Origin: Metarhizium brunneum
Lineage: Eukaryota > Ascomycota > Sordariomycetes > Hypocreales > Clavicipitaceae
Length of the DNA: 64,000 nucleotides
Assembly: GCF_013426205.1 (NCBI RefSeq)
Contig: NC_089425.1
Coordinates: forward strand, 3,782,001 to 3,846,000
Reading direction: 5' to 3'
In this document: piece by piece, positions 23,843-35,612 of the stretch
Layout of the letters: every line of letters starts with the position of its first letter
Numbering within the stretch: position 1 is the first letter of the stretch
Position numbers and translations under genes: made by a program
Notes under the pieces: generated by a model
The model's input: only the letters and a program-made list of their open reading frames with translations
Databases searched by the model: none
Told to the model about the DNA's origin: nothing

Positions 23843-26800
23843 GTATGTCTTAATGGTAGGTAACTAGATATTCCTTGACGAAGGAAAGTGGTGAGAAGAC
23901 ATATGAGAATGCTCTTCGAGTGGACTTGAAATATATCTAGTTTTTTACTTCAGAATGGTGGTCATCTGTGTCCTTGATCGCCGCAGCAATAGAACTGGCT
24001 CCCTGTGTTTCATCGAATAATGAGATTTCTTGCCGGTCAATATTGATAGATGGAATACCTGATTAGAAAAGGAGCCGGTCAACTGTTCACAGGCAGCAAT
24101 ATCGCTGTGTCTTCTTACGAGCGGCATCAGAACAAAGACTCCAGTTATAATTAAAACTACCAGCCGAGATGGGAGACACCTCAAAACTCCAATCACCATG
24201 TCGTTGCAAATGAAACCAAGTCCACCCACATCAAAATCACTGTTGGATCGGCAAGACTTGGCCCAACAAATACCTCAGCGTCATTGTGCAATTACAGTCA
24301 ACTATCCACATTCCTTTTTACATGCCATTAGGCACTCTTCCTGTATCGTTCTATGTCTCTGTTCCCCCCAATATTACCGAGATAAAATGGATAATTTTGT
24401 TAAAATATATATTTAATCGTCATTATTCAATCGGGTAAACCGGCCTTCTCTCCACTGACTAGCATTTTCTGCGTGGGAGTATACAGTTTTTCCACACAAT
24501 ATCTTCCTCGCAATATTAAATTCATTTCTCCCCCTTTGATCAACCTCTCCCATTGAAGATCAAAAAACGATATATGGTCGTTTGGGTAACCAATTCTCCC
24601 CAAATCCCTAAAGCCACAATATTTTAGCCTGCTTCTCATGCCCCAACGCAACGAACTAGCGGGTATTGGACATTCAGGAGTTATTAGGCCTGAATAAAGA
24701 CCACAATGGGATGTTCCCAAAGTATTTCTGTCCAGCCGAAAACAATCCTTCTTATACCGCCGAGCGAGGCCATCACCTAAGGTTTGGAATATATCGCGTG
24801 CATGCTGGTTCCTCAACTTCTATTAGCGCAGCCCTCAGACATCGCCGCTGTAATAATATAAGAATGTGCCAAATTGTATACAATACTCACGACAAAGGAA
24901 ATATACACTTCTGCTTCGCGAAATATTATTTCTCTTCGCGCTTCTTCGTCCGAGGGGGGAAAACATCCATCAAATCTGCATCGTTGTCAACGAGTTCAAC
25001 ATTTTCTTCATTTCATTCATTCTGTTCAAGCTGTTTAATTCGTTGTCCGGGAAGGAGTTGTCTTCCTGCGTATGGTTTCGTTCCGCAAACAGCGGTGAAA
25101 CCTTGCGTCTTTCGGCTCCCGCTGCCTCCGCGGCCACGGCATCATGGCACCCTAGAACAGGCGCGACGTTTTGGAAGCATGGAGGCTGTTCGGTGGCTTT
25201 TCAAAGTTTGTACCCATCATGCCGTATTGCGGCTTCTCCAAACGCAGTAAATAAGTGATGAAGGCGCAGATAGCAGAGGCCACAGTCATGATTTCAAGCG
25301 GAGTCATATACATAGGACCAGCTAACGGCTAAGCGGCAGAATGCGGCCGACGTTGGACCAGTTGTCCCGTCAAATTAATTGCTTATGCTTGAGGTGTGCT
25401 AGCTGAAGCGTAGGGATAACCTATTTACCGGCCATTTGCAAGCATCAGAATGTTGTGGATTTGTTGAACAAAGACAACTCTTCTACACTGCTCTCGCAAA
25501 AGTATTTTCTTCCCCTTACCGGCTCGCAGTCAAGACACACTCTAACGCTGTGAGCTTGGTTTTAGTAAAAGGCTCTCGTCAAGTATGGAGAGGCAATTAC
25601 GATCTACTTTACGGCGCGGGACTCTTCAATTCTACGTACATCGGATGGTTCCCTTGCACTCGATCTAAGAACTACTAGTAAAGGCCAAAAGAAGCTCATC
25701 GGATAGACACAAACGATCCAAGCTCTTCCGATAGGAGCAAAACCTGCAAAAATGAGATAACCCAGAACCTATCTTTCCATGGCAGCATACTCCCTACTGA
25801 TTAAATTAAAGTCTTCAACTGGACCATGAGTAGATCCGGTGGCGAAACCGATAAAACCATAGAGGGCCGGCCTGACTTAAAGCACATAGACTAGATCCTT
25901 TAACCCTACACCACAGTACATCTCCAAGTCTGTAGAGAAAAAGAGGGTAAACAACGTTTCGAGTCAAAGAACTATCAAAATTCGGTCCATATGACCACAG
26001 GCCTGGCCTTTGCCAGAGAAACATCTTCCAGCAGTCGAAATGCCAATACAAGCGACCATGGCTAGCCAAGCGTGAGGCAGCACAGCCTCGGCCTTCAGCT
26101 ACGTCATCCCGTTTCATTTACGCATTTCGTTTCAAGCAAGTATTCCACAAAAAATCATTCTTCTAGATGAGCGTTTCCTGCAACTCTTGTTGGATTAAAT
26201 TTAAACAAGTTGCCATCAAGCTCGGTCCATACAGCCCATGCGCCCGACGCGATGCTTTCAAAAACGGGCATGACAGTCTGCGCTTAAGAATCATGCTGTA
26301 GCAATGCAGCCGCCCATACCTGTCACGTAGGCAATCAAGAGACTGGTCAAGGTCACGGTGGAACACGCATTGTCTCAGATGGATTATGTGCGTTGCCTCC
26401 AAGATTGAGCCGCGGCCAGGGTAAGCTCCATGGAACACGTAGCCTGGACCCTACCCAAACGCAGCATCATCATGATCCAATTCTCAACAAAATACGCCAT
26501 GAGCATGACCGACTCATGCCCAGTCAAATCCAGTCACAGGGAAAGAAGCATTCATCCTAAATGTCAGCTGCACCGGCTGCCCGGAAGTCGCTGCATTTCG
26601 AAAAGCGGTGAGTCGTCTATAGCTACAGTACAATGAACCAGTTTCCCACCGTCGACGCCAACCCAGCCAGGCCATGGCAGAAACTCCTTCCTCCTTAAAT
26701 CGTACAAACAAGGGCACCCGCATCGTTGCCCTTTTCCCTTCCATTCTCCCAGATTTCTCCACCCTCGCCCTATGCATGATGGCTCCTCGGATGCCTGCAG

Positions 26801-27459
26801 ACCACCTTGGGGGGAAACATCATCGCGGCGAGGGTATGAAATGTCCGCTTCCCATCTCTACAGGGTGGGTATCAAAAGCCACTGCTTCAAAGTTTGCCTT
26901 CCGATGACCAGAACGAAAAAGATGCCAGGCGACAAGAAATAGGAGGGAAAATAAATAAGGGTCCAAAGAACCCTGAGAAAGTACAGTCTTGTGCTGTTCC
27001 ATAAATATCGCTGCGACGCCGTTTGCTCCCTCGGCGTCTGATTTGCCTCCCTGTAAATGCCACCATTGCCCATGTTTATCTGTGTATCTGCCCTGTCTCC
27101 CAAACGCCTAGCCGTGCTGCTAAAATACAAAACGAAAAAAAAAGCAAAGGAAATAAAAGACCTCGGAGGAGTGGTGCGTTCTTCCGCGAGCCGGAGAAGG
27201 GAGAGGGTGCTAATTAATATCAAAGTGGTAGAGTGGGACTATGTCTATCCGTTCCGTGTCTTCGTTTGAGAGGGGGTGAGGGTGGTCGTCAACATTCATC
27301 GTTTAATGCCGTTTCCTTTTTTTTTCTCTTTTTTTTTGTGTATCGGTATTCGCTTCGTGGGTATGGGAGATTGCTTATTTAGAGCAACTACCTTCCCAAT
27401 CGCGTGAAATCAAGTGCAACGCTGTCGCTGTGTGAGGCGGAGGATATAGCTTGTGATCC
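23843..27459. other. Gene-poor interval with a membrane-protein remnant
   Basis: Apart from the remnant at 24.9-25.3 kb, only short frames are seen. One minus-strand stretch near 26290-26155 is open for about 40 codons with protein-like sequence (PVFESIASGAWAVW) and could be the end of a broken gene, but no upstream exons can be joined. T-rich runs lie near 27317-27340, in the 3' flank of the zinc-finger gene. Confidence 0.35.
24926..25307 (-). pseudogene. Remnant of a fungal multi-pass membrane protein
   Basis: From ATG 25307 the minus strand reads TPLEIMTVASAICAFITYLL followed by a Lys-Pro pair and PQYG, a pattern I associate with fungal polytopic proteins of unknown function ('PLEI.T..YA.C...TY..WW.KP'). 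The frame stops at 25154-25152. After frame changes a hydrophilic tail with NEENVELVDNDADLMDVFPP can be followed to a TAA at 24928-24926. Upstream membrane segments are not recoverable, so this is a decayed 3' end. Confidence 0.4.
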
Positions 27460-28852
27460 CTAAATCATCTGTGCTGTTGGGGCTCCAAGGCCGTGCGGCG
27501 ACATGCCGTGCCGCAGCGCGTCTTGAAGCTCTGCAATCTGCGCCATCATGGCAAGCGAATGTTGCGATTGTTGCTCCATCTCGGACTTGAGCTTCTCATT
27601 TTCCTCGCGGACTCGCTTGATCTCGTCACGAAGCTCCGTAAGCTCATCCCCTTGTCCACTGGAGCGGCGCTTGCGCTTCATACTAGATTTCTCGCTTTCG
27701 TTGTCTTCCGGTGAAGCAACCGACTCGGCCGGGGGTGTCGTGCCGTCGCCGGTGGTGTGCACCCGCCGCAAATGCTCGTTGAGGTTTTCCTGTCTCGAGA
27801 AACCTTTGCCGGTGTGCCGTTTGCAGTTCGGATGGGGGCAGTTTACGGTATTTTTGGGACCCCCATGCTTGTTATGAACTTCTCGCTCATGTCTCAGCAA
27901 GCCTCCGGAGTATGTGAAGCCTGGAAGGTTCTCGCATCCAGGGGCGGGACATCGGTAGGGTCGCTCGTGCTTATCCATGTGTTTGCTTTGCGTCGTTAGC
28001 GACTCGGCGGCATTGGTCCATCATCCAACAAAAAACTTACTTCCATTCACACTTGCGCGAAAATGCGCGCATTTCCTCTTTGCATTCCTCCAAGGGGCAG
28101 TGAAACTTGCCGTCAGCCTGCTTTACTACATCTCTGTCGGGCTTGGGGATCGTTTTTGTGCGCGACGAAGGCGGCGATCCAATACCCGGTGAGGCATCTT
28201 TGCTCTCCGATATGGGCTCTGGTATTGACGGCGCATGCAGCGAAACTTGAATGGGCGAGGAGAAACCGGTTGCGCCGAGATCTAGACGTGTAGCATCCGG
28301 CACGCTGGTGCCATCGTCCATGATGCTTCGATCATCTCCCAGGAGGGCAGCATCAGAGGTATAGTGACTAAGATGCTCGGCGACCTCGGAGTCTGTGTAC
28401 CGCTGGTCGGCAGCGTGGTCGTGTTCGTCGCCTATCGGGGGATAGGCTCCCTCGTGGATGAAGGACCTAGGTTCGTATGCGACACTCATGACTGCCGCTC
28501 CTCGATACGACGAAGGCGAAGTCGCCCGAGGGTGTCGCGACAACGCCTTGCGCGGCAAGGGAGGCGGAAGTAGACGACCACGTGGACCGCGTGGGCCGGG
28601 AAGGGAAGGCGCCGGTCGCGCGAGGTGTCGCGGAGTGTACTGGTCAGGGTAGAAGTGTGGTGTTGTGCCTGTGGGAGTCGTCGCCGGCGTCTGGTACAGA
28701 TTCGCAGTACCCGACGATAAGAGGTCGTGCAGTTCTCGACGGAGCGAGTAGGTAGTAGCGTCCGCCTGGGGTGCTTTGCTGGCCTGAAAAATATGGTATG
28801 AAGGTGACAAGCCGTCGGCATCCGCCTCAGCGGAAATCCAGAGTTCCGCCAG
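27460..28852 (-). CDS. C2H2 zinc-finger transcription factor
   Basis: Probable nuclear DNA-binding regulator. Exons: 28852-28041 and 27985-27460, joined as CEWNKHMDKHERP across a GT-AG intron. A long Pro/Arg-rich disordered N-terminus is followed by three zinc-finger-like units (FHCPLEECKE...KHMDKH, YRCPAPGCENL...LLRHEREVH, VNCPHPNCKRH...LNEHLRRVH), a KRKRR basic patch and a C-terminal coiled coil (ELRDEIKRVREENEKLKSEM). The 5' end is unsettled: coding-like sequence (AELWISAEADADG) extends upstream to 28850 with no ATG, beginning either at a CTG or after an intron ending TAATTCAAG. The first in-frame ATG is 28489. An unseen short first exon carrying the ATG is the likeliest explanation. Confidence 0.8.
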
Positions 28853-28859
28853 CTTGAAT

Positions 28860-31790
28860 TAGTCAGAGGGTGTCACGTGAAATAAAGGTGGGCCTTTCGA
28901 CCTTGGTACCCCAACACTGTGGAAGTACGAAGCAGTGACAGAGCGAGTCGACTCGTGTTCAAACGCGGATGGCTTGCGACGCGCTGATTGTTCACGATCA
29001 TGTGATACTCGTCTCGACTCCTCCCTCCGAGTTCACTCCAAAGGGGGAGAATGTCCAGCATTTATTCCCAATCCGCTCGGCAACATGGTTAGGCAGCCTT
29101 CCAGAGCATGACTCCACCACTTGCGTTCACGGTTCCCGTGCATCCCGCTATGAGGCATCACGGCCTGTCTGACTCATTTGGCATTTTCAACCCCGGCCAA
29201 GGCTGATGTCCCCCATTTACCGGGGTGGCAAGGCTGCGCGGCCCTCCTCGATCTCCTTCGTCTTCTTGTCGGCCTTGCTTCTCCATACGCCTGCCGTGGT
29301 CTCCTTTGACGAATCCACTCCTGCCTGGACCTGAACCGCTTCGTGATTCAGCAGCATGAAGTGGCGACGAGCGGGTAGGCACGAGCCATGACTGACAGAA
29401 TTATCGCAGGTTACCAGGCAGTCTAACAAATCCCAACTGTTGGGCTGAGGCGAAAGGCGTCGTGAGCTAGGACTGTTGTTCGTGTCGGCACACCGGGCGG
29501 GTCATCACCATGACGGCGAACCAGTTCGGGCAAAGGAGACTTCTGACTATTGGCATCCCTTTGTATCGTGAGGCTTCTCCTATCGGGCGACAAGAAATTC
29601 TGACTGGGCCACGTTGTATGCCACAGCCGATCGATGCATTTCGTCCATGTGATCGGGTCGCCGTCTGATGGTGGTGTGACCTATTGCGAAAGTGGTTTGG
29701 ACCATGGCTGAAGGCACCACTCCCTGTCAACCATCGTCTGTGCTTGGTCACTGCCTAGTAGGCTCGCCGACGACCTGGAATAGATAAGTCTACAAGTTCG
29801 AATCACGACGAACTCTCTCAGCGATGCGTTTGGAAAAGGCATTGGGCTGTGTCCGACCGACACCGAAACTCGGACGAGTCACTCACATGGTGATACCAAG
29901 CACCACTGGTGTCCTCCTGATCAAGACGCGGTGCTACAGGTGCTCACTGGTTAACCTGCAGATCCATGATGCAACAGCATCCTCGGGGAGCCCTGAAATC
30001 CAGTTTCTTGGTCTGCGACGGGGATCTCGTACCCGCATGCCCGAAGCGTCTCGGGCGTCCAAGGCAGCAAAGTCGTGAGATGCCAATAAGAAATGTCCGG
30101 CGACGGAAGGTATGTTCCTGCCTGATGCGGCCTGACAGTTCTCCGCATTGTTTGCGTGTTTCACGTTGAAGTGGATGCAATTGCACATGGACGTCGGTCC
30201 ATCCTGGACCTATACGTGCCCTTTTATTGGCGATGCCGTAGCCACTATATCGAATATGATGTTGAACCAAAGGCACTCTAAACCGCTTCATTCCCGTTAT
30301 TCGTTGTATCCTTTGGACCGATGTGGGATTGTGATGCAATTTTTCCGTTGACTTGACAAGGAGGAGCTGCCTTGGGGCTTTAGGTGTCTTCACCGTGTAT
30401 CCGGGAATAACGCATGCAGATGTACAGTGACTATCACACGCGTTCAGAAGTCGTTTTTTCTGTTGGTAAGTATCTTATTAACCCCCTAACAGGACTTGTT
30501 CGCTGCATCGGGTACAAGAACCGGATGGCATGGCATCAAAACATGATAACGGGCAAACGGATACCCAATCTGGCCATGCCGTCGTCTCGCCTGTCGGATC
30601 GAAAGCATACTGACAATGCTGCTGGCTATGAGTTGAGCAAACATCTCATCGCGAAATGTACGTAGATGGGACGAAGTCGCATTAGTCGCCAGTCAAAATA
30701 TCAGCCATCGCAGTGGCAATAGGCGCATTTTCTCGCCTAGCGCAGCCATCCAATATGTTTCGTTTGTGGTTGCGATCGACTAGAGGGATACACATGGTTC
30801 CAAGTGTATTTCGACTTGTCGACAGAGTCTCGGATCTTTACCCAGACCAGCAGCTTGGTCTCGGCCCAATATAAGAGCCAGCCGTCCAGGCACCAACGTT
30901 GCTCCAGAGCCAGTCACTTGTGCGTGTGGCTGAGGGTTTGCAGCACATGCTGCCTTGCCCTGCTGCGTCGTTGTATCGAGAAGAGAGGATGGGGAGGCCT
31001 TGACGTGTTATCCGCGACGCCTCACTTTCCTTTTGGAGGCCGTGGCACCCGTGGTTCAAGGGTTTATTCTTTTCGCCCTATCCGCCCTCCCGCCCTGCGC
31101 ATCGCATAGAATGCAAGCTTTCTTTAGTACTACCATCACCGAGGTGAGGCATCTTACTTTCGACTTGGAGGAGGTCAGCCTTCAAGATAAGGAGACATGC
31201 ACCTCGGGATGAGATGCATGTTATGACATCAAAATTGGCCACTGAAGCGGTAGAATTTTGGAGTCGCCGAGATGGGCATTGCTGCAGATTGGGCCTTGGC
31301 ACTACCAAACTTATGGCTTACATCTGTGGTACTGTGTACCGCGGTATAGGTGCTTGAATAGGCCAACTCGTCTCTCAAGGACACCATGATGGATGCCGTA
31401 TTCTATTCAATTATGCCAGCTGGCTGAGGCCGGCTTCTTACCAGTGCACGGGGCGGGGGCCTGGGTGTTGGTCGGCCGGTAATTCGTCACGATGAAAAAA
31501 ACCGTTTCTGTAAAACTAACATTATGTGAATAGAGAGCAATTCCTCCATCATGTGATGCGAATACAATATCCAAAAAGTTGGTGAGAATAGTGCAAACGA
31601 CGCCGACTTGGTGTGTAAGCATGGATAGTTTACCGCGGCTGGTGCTAAAAGCCCGATGTCATCTCACATGCACCTGCACCTCCGACACGGTTTGTTTCAT
31701 GATATTCTTTTCCGCCCTTTCACCCCTTGCGCACGTCCAAAACATTTCGAGATACAACATACACACTCATCGCGAACATTGATCTTGGTC
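28860..31790. other. Gene-free interval
   Basis: About 2.9 kb upstream of the zinc-finger gene and of the epoxide-hydrolase-like gene. Several 60-150 codon frames overlap on both strands but none shows a domain or consistent splice sites. A first exon of the zinc-finger gene may lie in the leftmost few hundred bases. Confidence 0.4.
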
Positions 31791-33032
31791 ATGGATCCCA
31801 CGACACTTCCGCCTTGGCGTCTACCCGATGGCGTTGCCTCTCGGTTCGTCGACACATCACCGGCCGGACTTAGATTCCACATTCTTGAATCACTTCCCGC
31901 TCCAAATTTCGAGGCCGCCGACCGACGGCTTCCGCCATTGATCTTACTACTCCATGGCTTTCCAAACCTCTCGTATGACTGGCGATTCGTGTTGCCGAAG
32001 CTAGCCGACGCCGGTTACTATGCCGTCGCCTTTGACTTGAGAGGTTTTGGCCGCACCCACGATGCGGATTCAAGCCGTATCAGCGACGAGGCAATCCGGC
32101 CGTTGGCCGCAATCCGCGATGTAGTCACTCTAGTCCACGCCCTGGGCTACGCAAAGATTCACACTCTTGTAGGCCACGATCTTGGCGCGTACATGGCCTC
32201 CATCACTGCCTTGATGCGACAGGACATGGTCGGGTCGCTGCTTTTGATGGCGCACACATGGAAAGGCATCGCAGCCACCCCCTTTGGCAATTCGCCCGCA
32301 GACGCACTAGCTGCAGCAGTTGAATCACCAAAAATGCCTCGTTGGGAACAGAACAAGGACGCGGACGTGCATACATCGCTGGGCAGGCTTGACCCCCCGC
32401 GCAAGCATTACAAGTGGTATAATGCCTCGGCTGCGGCATCAGATGAATGGACATATCCCACCGGTCAGCCTCTGCGAGACTTCCTCAGGGGTTACTTTCA
32501 CTTGAAATCTGGCGCTCACGTACAGAAGATTCCTCCTCGGCCGCTGGCGTCTTGGACGGCGACGGAGCTGGCCATCCTCCCGCACTACTACGTCATGCGT
32601 GCGCACCAGACGATGCGAGAAAACATTGCCCTGGACATGTCGGAGGAACCTCAAGAGACGGCAGCCAAGCTACATCTCACGCCGTGGCTGACTGATGCAG
32701 ATGTCGACGTTTACGAGCAAGAGTACGCCCGTACCACGTTCAGGGGCCCGCTGCTTTGGTATCGCGTGCTGACCGACCCCGAGCTCTCCGGGGATCTATC
32801 CTGTCTTGCTGGACTGAAGCTCAAGATGCCCACCAAGTACGTTTCTGGCCTCGGCGACTGGGGCACGTATCAGGTTCCCGGGGGACTCGAGGCAATGCAG
32901 CAGGGCGTCAGCGTTGAACCGGAGTGCTGGCGCGGCGCGACACTCGTGCCCGGGGCTGGACACTGGGTCAATATGGAAAAGCCGGACGAAAGTGCCGCTG
33001 AGATTCTGAAGCTAGCTAGTACTGTTTCGTGA
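31791..33032 (+). CDS. Epoxide-hydrolase-like alpha/beta hydrolase
   Basis: Single-exon protein of about 413 aa with the alpha/beta-hydrolase fold and the epoxide-hydrolase signature. Landmarks: oxyanion motif HGFPNLSYDWR at 55-65, FDLRGFGRT, nucleophile Asp130 in VGHDLGAYMA, a cap domain with candidate epoxide-polarising tyrosines, acidic residue in SGLGDWGTYQ near 355, and catalytic His in GAGHWVNMEKP near 390. These enzymes open epoxides to diols in detoxification or secondary metabolism; a dehalogenase role is less likely from the cap. No signal peptide is present from ATG 31791, so it is probably cytosolic; the frame is open upstream (to 31656), but ATG 31791 gives the usual N-terminus. 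Its same-strand neighbour is an MFS transporter 660 bp downstream. Confidence 0.85.
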   Translation: MDPTTLPPWRLPDGVASRFVDTSPAGLRFHILESLPAPNFEAADRRLPPLILLLHGFPNLSYDWRFVLPKLADAGYYAVAFDLRGFGRTHDADSSRISDEAIRPLAAIRDVVTLVHALGYAKIHTLVGHDLGAYMASITALMRQDMVGSLLLMAHTWKGIAATPFGNSPADALAAAVESPKMPRWEQNKDADVHTSLGRLDPPRKHYKWYNASAAASDEWTYPTGQPLRDFLRGYFHLKSGAHVQKIPPRPLASWTATELAILPHYYVMRAHQTMRENIALDMSEEPQETAAKLHLTPWLTDADVDVYEQEYARTTFRGPLLWYRVLTDPELSGDLSCLAGLKLKMPTKYVSGLGDWGTYQVPGGLEAMQQGVSVEPECWRGATLVPGAGHWVNMEKPDESAAEILKLASTVS

Positions 33033-33695
33033 GTCGCCGATCTGGGCTGTTTAGGTTGCCTTGATGAAGGCTTCGTCACGGCTCAGCCTGGTTAATGGTG
33101 TCGGTGGTCGATAGTGAGCGCCGGGCGGTTCAGCGCAAATGAACTCAGTCGGGAGGGCGACTCCTATCAACTCATTACTGCATAATTGAATGAGGAATAA
33201 CTGTGAAGTGGAATTTTCAATGTCTGGTGTATTTTGCGGTTGGTACTACATCACTCGGCTATTGATTCTACTCAAGTACCAAAGTACCTTGGTAAGCCGC
33301 AGGCAGGAGGACCCCACATGCCTCTGAATGTGCGCAATCTGGTCTGGTCCAATTTTTGCAACGGGCCAGGGTTCTGGCCAATAATAAGTAACTAGGATTT
33401 TAAAGATACATAGGTATATAAAAATATACTAGTTTATTATACCTAATAATATAGCATCTTTAAGTATCTTCAAGTATCATCAAAGAAGTGGGTTGAACAC
33501 ATCAATTGGACCTGCGCACATTCAAAGGGATGTGCACCTTGCCATTTGGAAACTAGATGCTGTTCGGCTCACGATTTCTTCTCGTTTGCTGCAACTTGCC
33601 CGCTCGTGCAGATATTGACCTGGCGGTACACTCCGTCTAGAGTCAGTTGCACCAACTGAACACTTGACGCATCAATTAGCCTTGCATCGGCCGCA
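33033..33695. other. Intergenic region holding MITE-2 copy a
   Basis: Lies between the hydrolase and the MFS gene. It holds the MITE-2 copy, so the transporter promoter includes transposon DNA within 170 bases of the start codon. Confidence 0.6.
33321..33529. mobile_element. MITE-2 copy a
   Basis: A 209-bp element with inverted ends: left CCTCTGAATGTGCGCA, right TGCGCACATTCAAAGGG. It shares both ends plus the CCAGGGTTCTGGCCAATRAT block and an AT-rich centre with the copy at 58980-59221. No coding capacity. An ATG flanks both sides and may be a short target duplication. Confidence 0.75.
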
Positions 33696-35612
33696 ATGGC
33701 TCCATGGCAGACGGCCACAGGCTCGGCCGCAGAGCCATCTGCCCTCCGAGTCAAGGCAGCTGATGCGGGCAGCGTAGCCGTCGGCGACTTCTCCCAGGCA
33801 GGAAGCCGTCAGGATCACGGCGAGTTGCAGCAATACGATTATGATGTTGAGACGGTGGAACGAGTGTACAGGTCAGCCAGCCGACTCAGTCTCCCTCCAT
33901 CCCGAAATCGGCCATGCATACTGACCTCTGCCTGTTGCAACGACCAGGAAACTCGACTGGAGGATTATTCCACGTAGGTCATCGCATCTGTCTCGTCGAA
34001 CCATGGCTGACCATGATGTAGCATTCTGGTGTCTCTACTTTTTGTGCTCGGCCATCCGTTCTAACATTGGCATCGCGCAGACCATGAACGTCAGTGACCG
34101 CCACGACCTCATGTCAGTCTTGCACATGACACCCAAAGACACGTCAACCGCCCTGGCTCTGTTCTATGTCTCCTATGTCATCTTCGACCTCCCGTCCAAT
34201 CTCGTCATGAGCAGACTCAATCCACGCGTGTGGATGGCCCGAATCGTCTTTGCCACCAGTCTTGTTGGGACCTGCTTCGCGGCAGTTCAAAGTGTATGGA
34301 GCTTGAAGCTGCTGCGGTTCTTGCTCGGCATGGTCATTGCCGGTATGTGGCCCGGCATGGCCTATTACCTGACCCTATTCTATCCTCCCTCTAGGACAGG
34401 CAAGAGAATCGGCATGTACTTTACTGCCTCACAGGTATCTGCCGCCGTCGTTGGTCTTGTATCGGCAGGTTTTCAGCTTATGGATAGTCTTGGCGGGCTG
34501 ACTGGCTTTCGCTGGATGTTCCTAATTTACGGACTGGTTGGTATTGTCTTGAGCTTCACGCTGCTCTGGTGGCTGCCCGATCGTCCCTTGGCTCCCGGAC
34601 AGGTGCGACACCGGTCAAAATGGCTTAGCTGGTTGCCACATTCGCCCGAGGCTCTCACCGGAGATGATGCAACTATTCATTATCAAGATTTGCGTCGAGT
34701 CTACCACCCCAGGCCGTGGACAATCAGGGATCTTGTCGAGGTACTCCTAGACTGGCGACTGTGGCCTCTGACGCTAATGTACTTTGGAGTCGTTGGTGTC
34801 GGTATTGGAACCCAATTATACGGCTCCGTCATTATCGCGGCAATTCAGCCCACGGCAAGTGCAATTACAGTAAGCTTACTGTTTGCACCCATTTGGATCG
34901 TAAGTTGGTCTATTTACCCGCCGCCCCGGGAACAATCTGCTAACTGTCCCAGATTGATCTCATTGCAATCATCATTGTCACGCCCCTCTCAGACCGCTTC
35001 CACCGCCTCCGAGCCGCCTTCTTCTCCGCCGCAGCCTGCATCCAAATTGCCGGGCTCCTCGTCACCACATTCGCCGTTGACGGATGGGCCCGATACAGCG
35101 GTCTGCTCATGGTCGGCTTCGGCCTTGGCCCTACGGTGCCGATTTGCATGGCATGGACCTCCGAAACCTTCCAGCGTCGACACGGCGAGGTCGGAGTCGC
35201 CGCAGCCACGGCCCTTGTTTCGGGCTTGGGAAACTTGGGTAGCATAACAACAACCTATGCCCTCTACGCAGGCTGGCCTGAAGATGCGATGGAAGGCCGG
35301 CACCGGTTCCGCAAGAGCAACCTTGTCATGGTTGGCATTCTGGGTCTCAGCATCGCCAGCGCGTTAGTCATGGCGGTGCTGCTGCGAATGTTTGGTAACC
35401 CGCCTAGCACGAAGCTTGACAACGACGTATTGAACGAGCCTGAGGACGGTGCTGCCAGACGAGAAGCGCATCAACCATCGAGCTTGACACTTCGGGGGAT
35501 AATGACCAACCTCTTCAACAGTCTCGGTCATCAGCAAGAGGGCCCATCCTTCGCCATAGTCTCTTCTAATCGGCTTAGCCGAGCAGCAGCAGCCCGAAGG
35601 CGCCGAGAGTAG
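33696..35612 (+). CDS. MFS transporter, anion:cation symporter (allantoate/nicotinate permease-like)
   Basis: Plasma-membrane permease, 579 aa. Exons: 33696-33871, 33948-33973, 34022-34899, 34953-35612. The 26-nt second exon encodes the conserved KLDWRIIP, giving RKLDWRIIPPFWCLYFLCS across two junctions. Twelve membrane segments are expected; visible features are SNIG after helix 1, PSNLVMSRLNPRVW, LRFLLGMVIAGMWPGMAYYL in helix 4, FRWMFLIYGLVGI, the long central loop with DPRPWT-like HPRPWT, LSDRFHRLR in the loop between helices 8 and 9, and a basic cytoplasmic tail. The family carries small organic anions such as nicotinate, allantoate, pantothenate or biotin precursors; the substrate cannot be told. 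Its position next to the hydrolase suggests a small uptake or detoxification pair. Confidence 0.85.

Noticed and set aside
24666..25258. Plus-strand frames of 130-194 codons
   Set aside because: They lie over a minus-strand membrane-protein remnant, which explains the open frame better.
26155..26540. Possible 3' end of a minus-strand gene (PVFESIASGAWAVWTELDG)
   Set aside because: Coding-like over only about 40 codons, and upstream exons could not be joined in a consistent frame.
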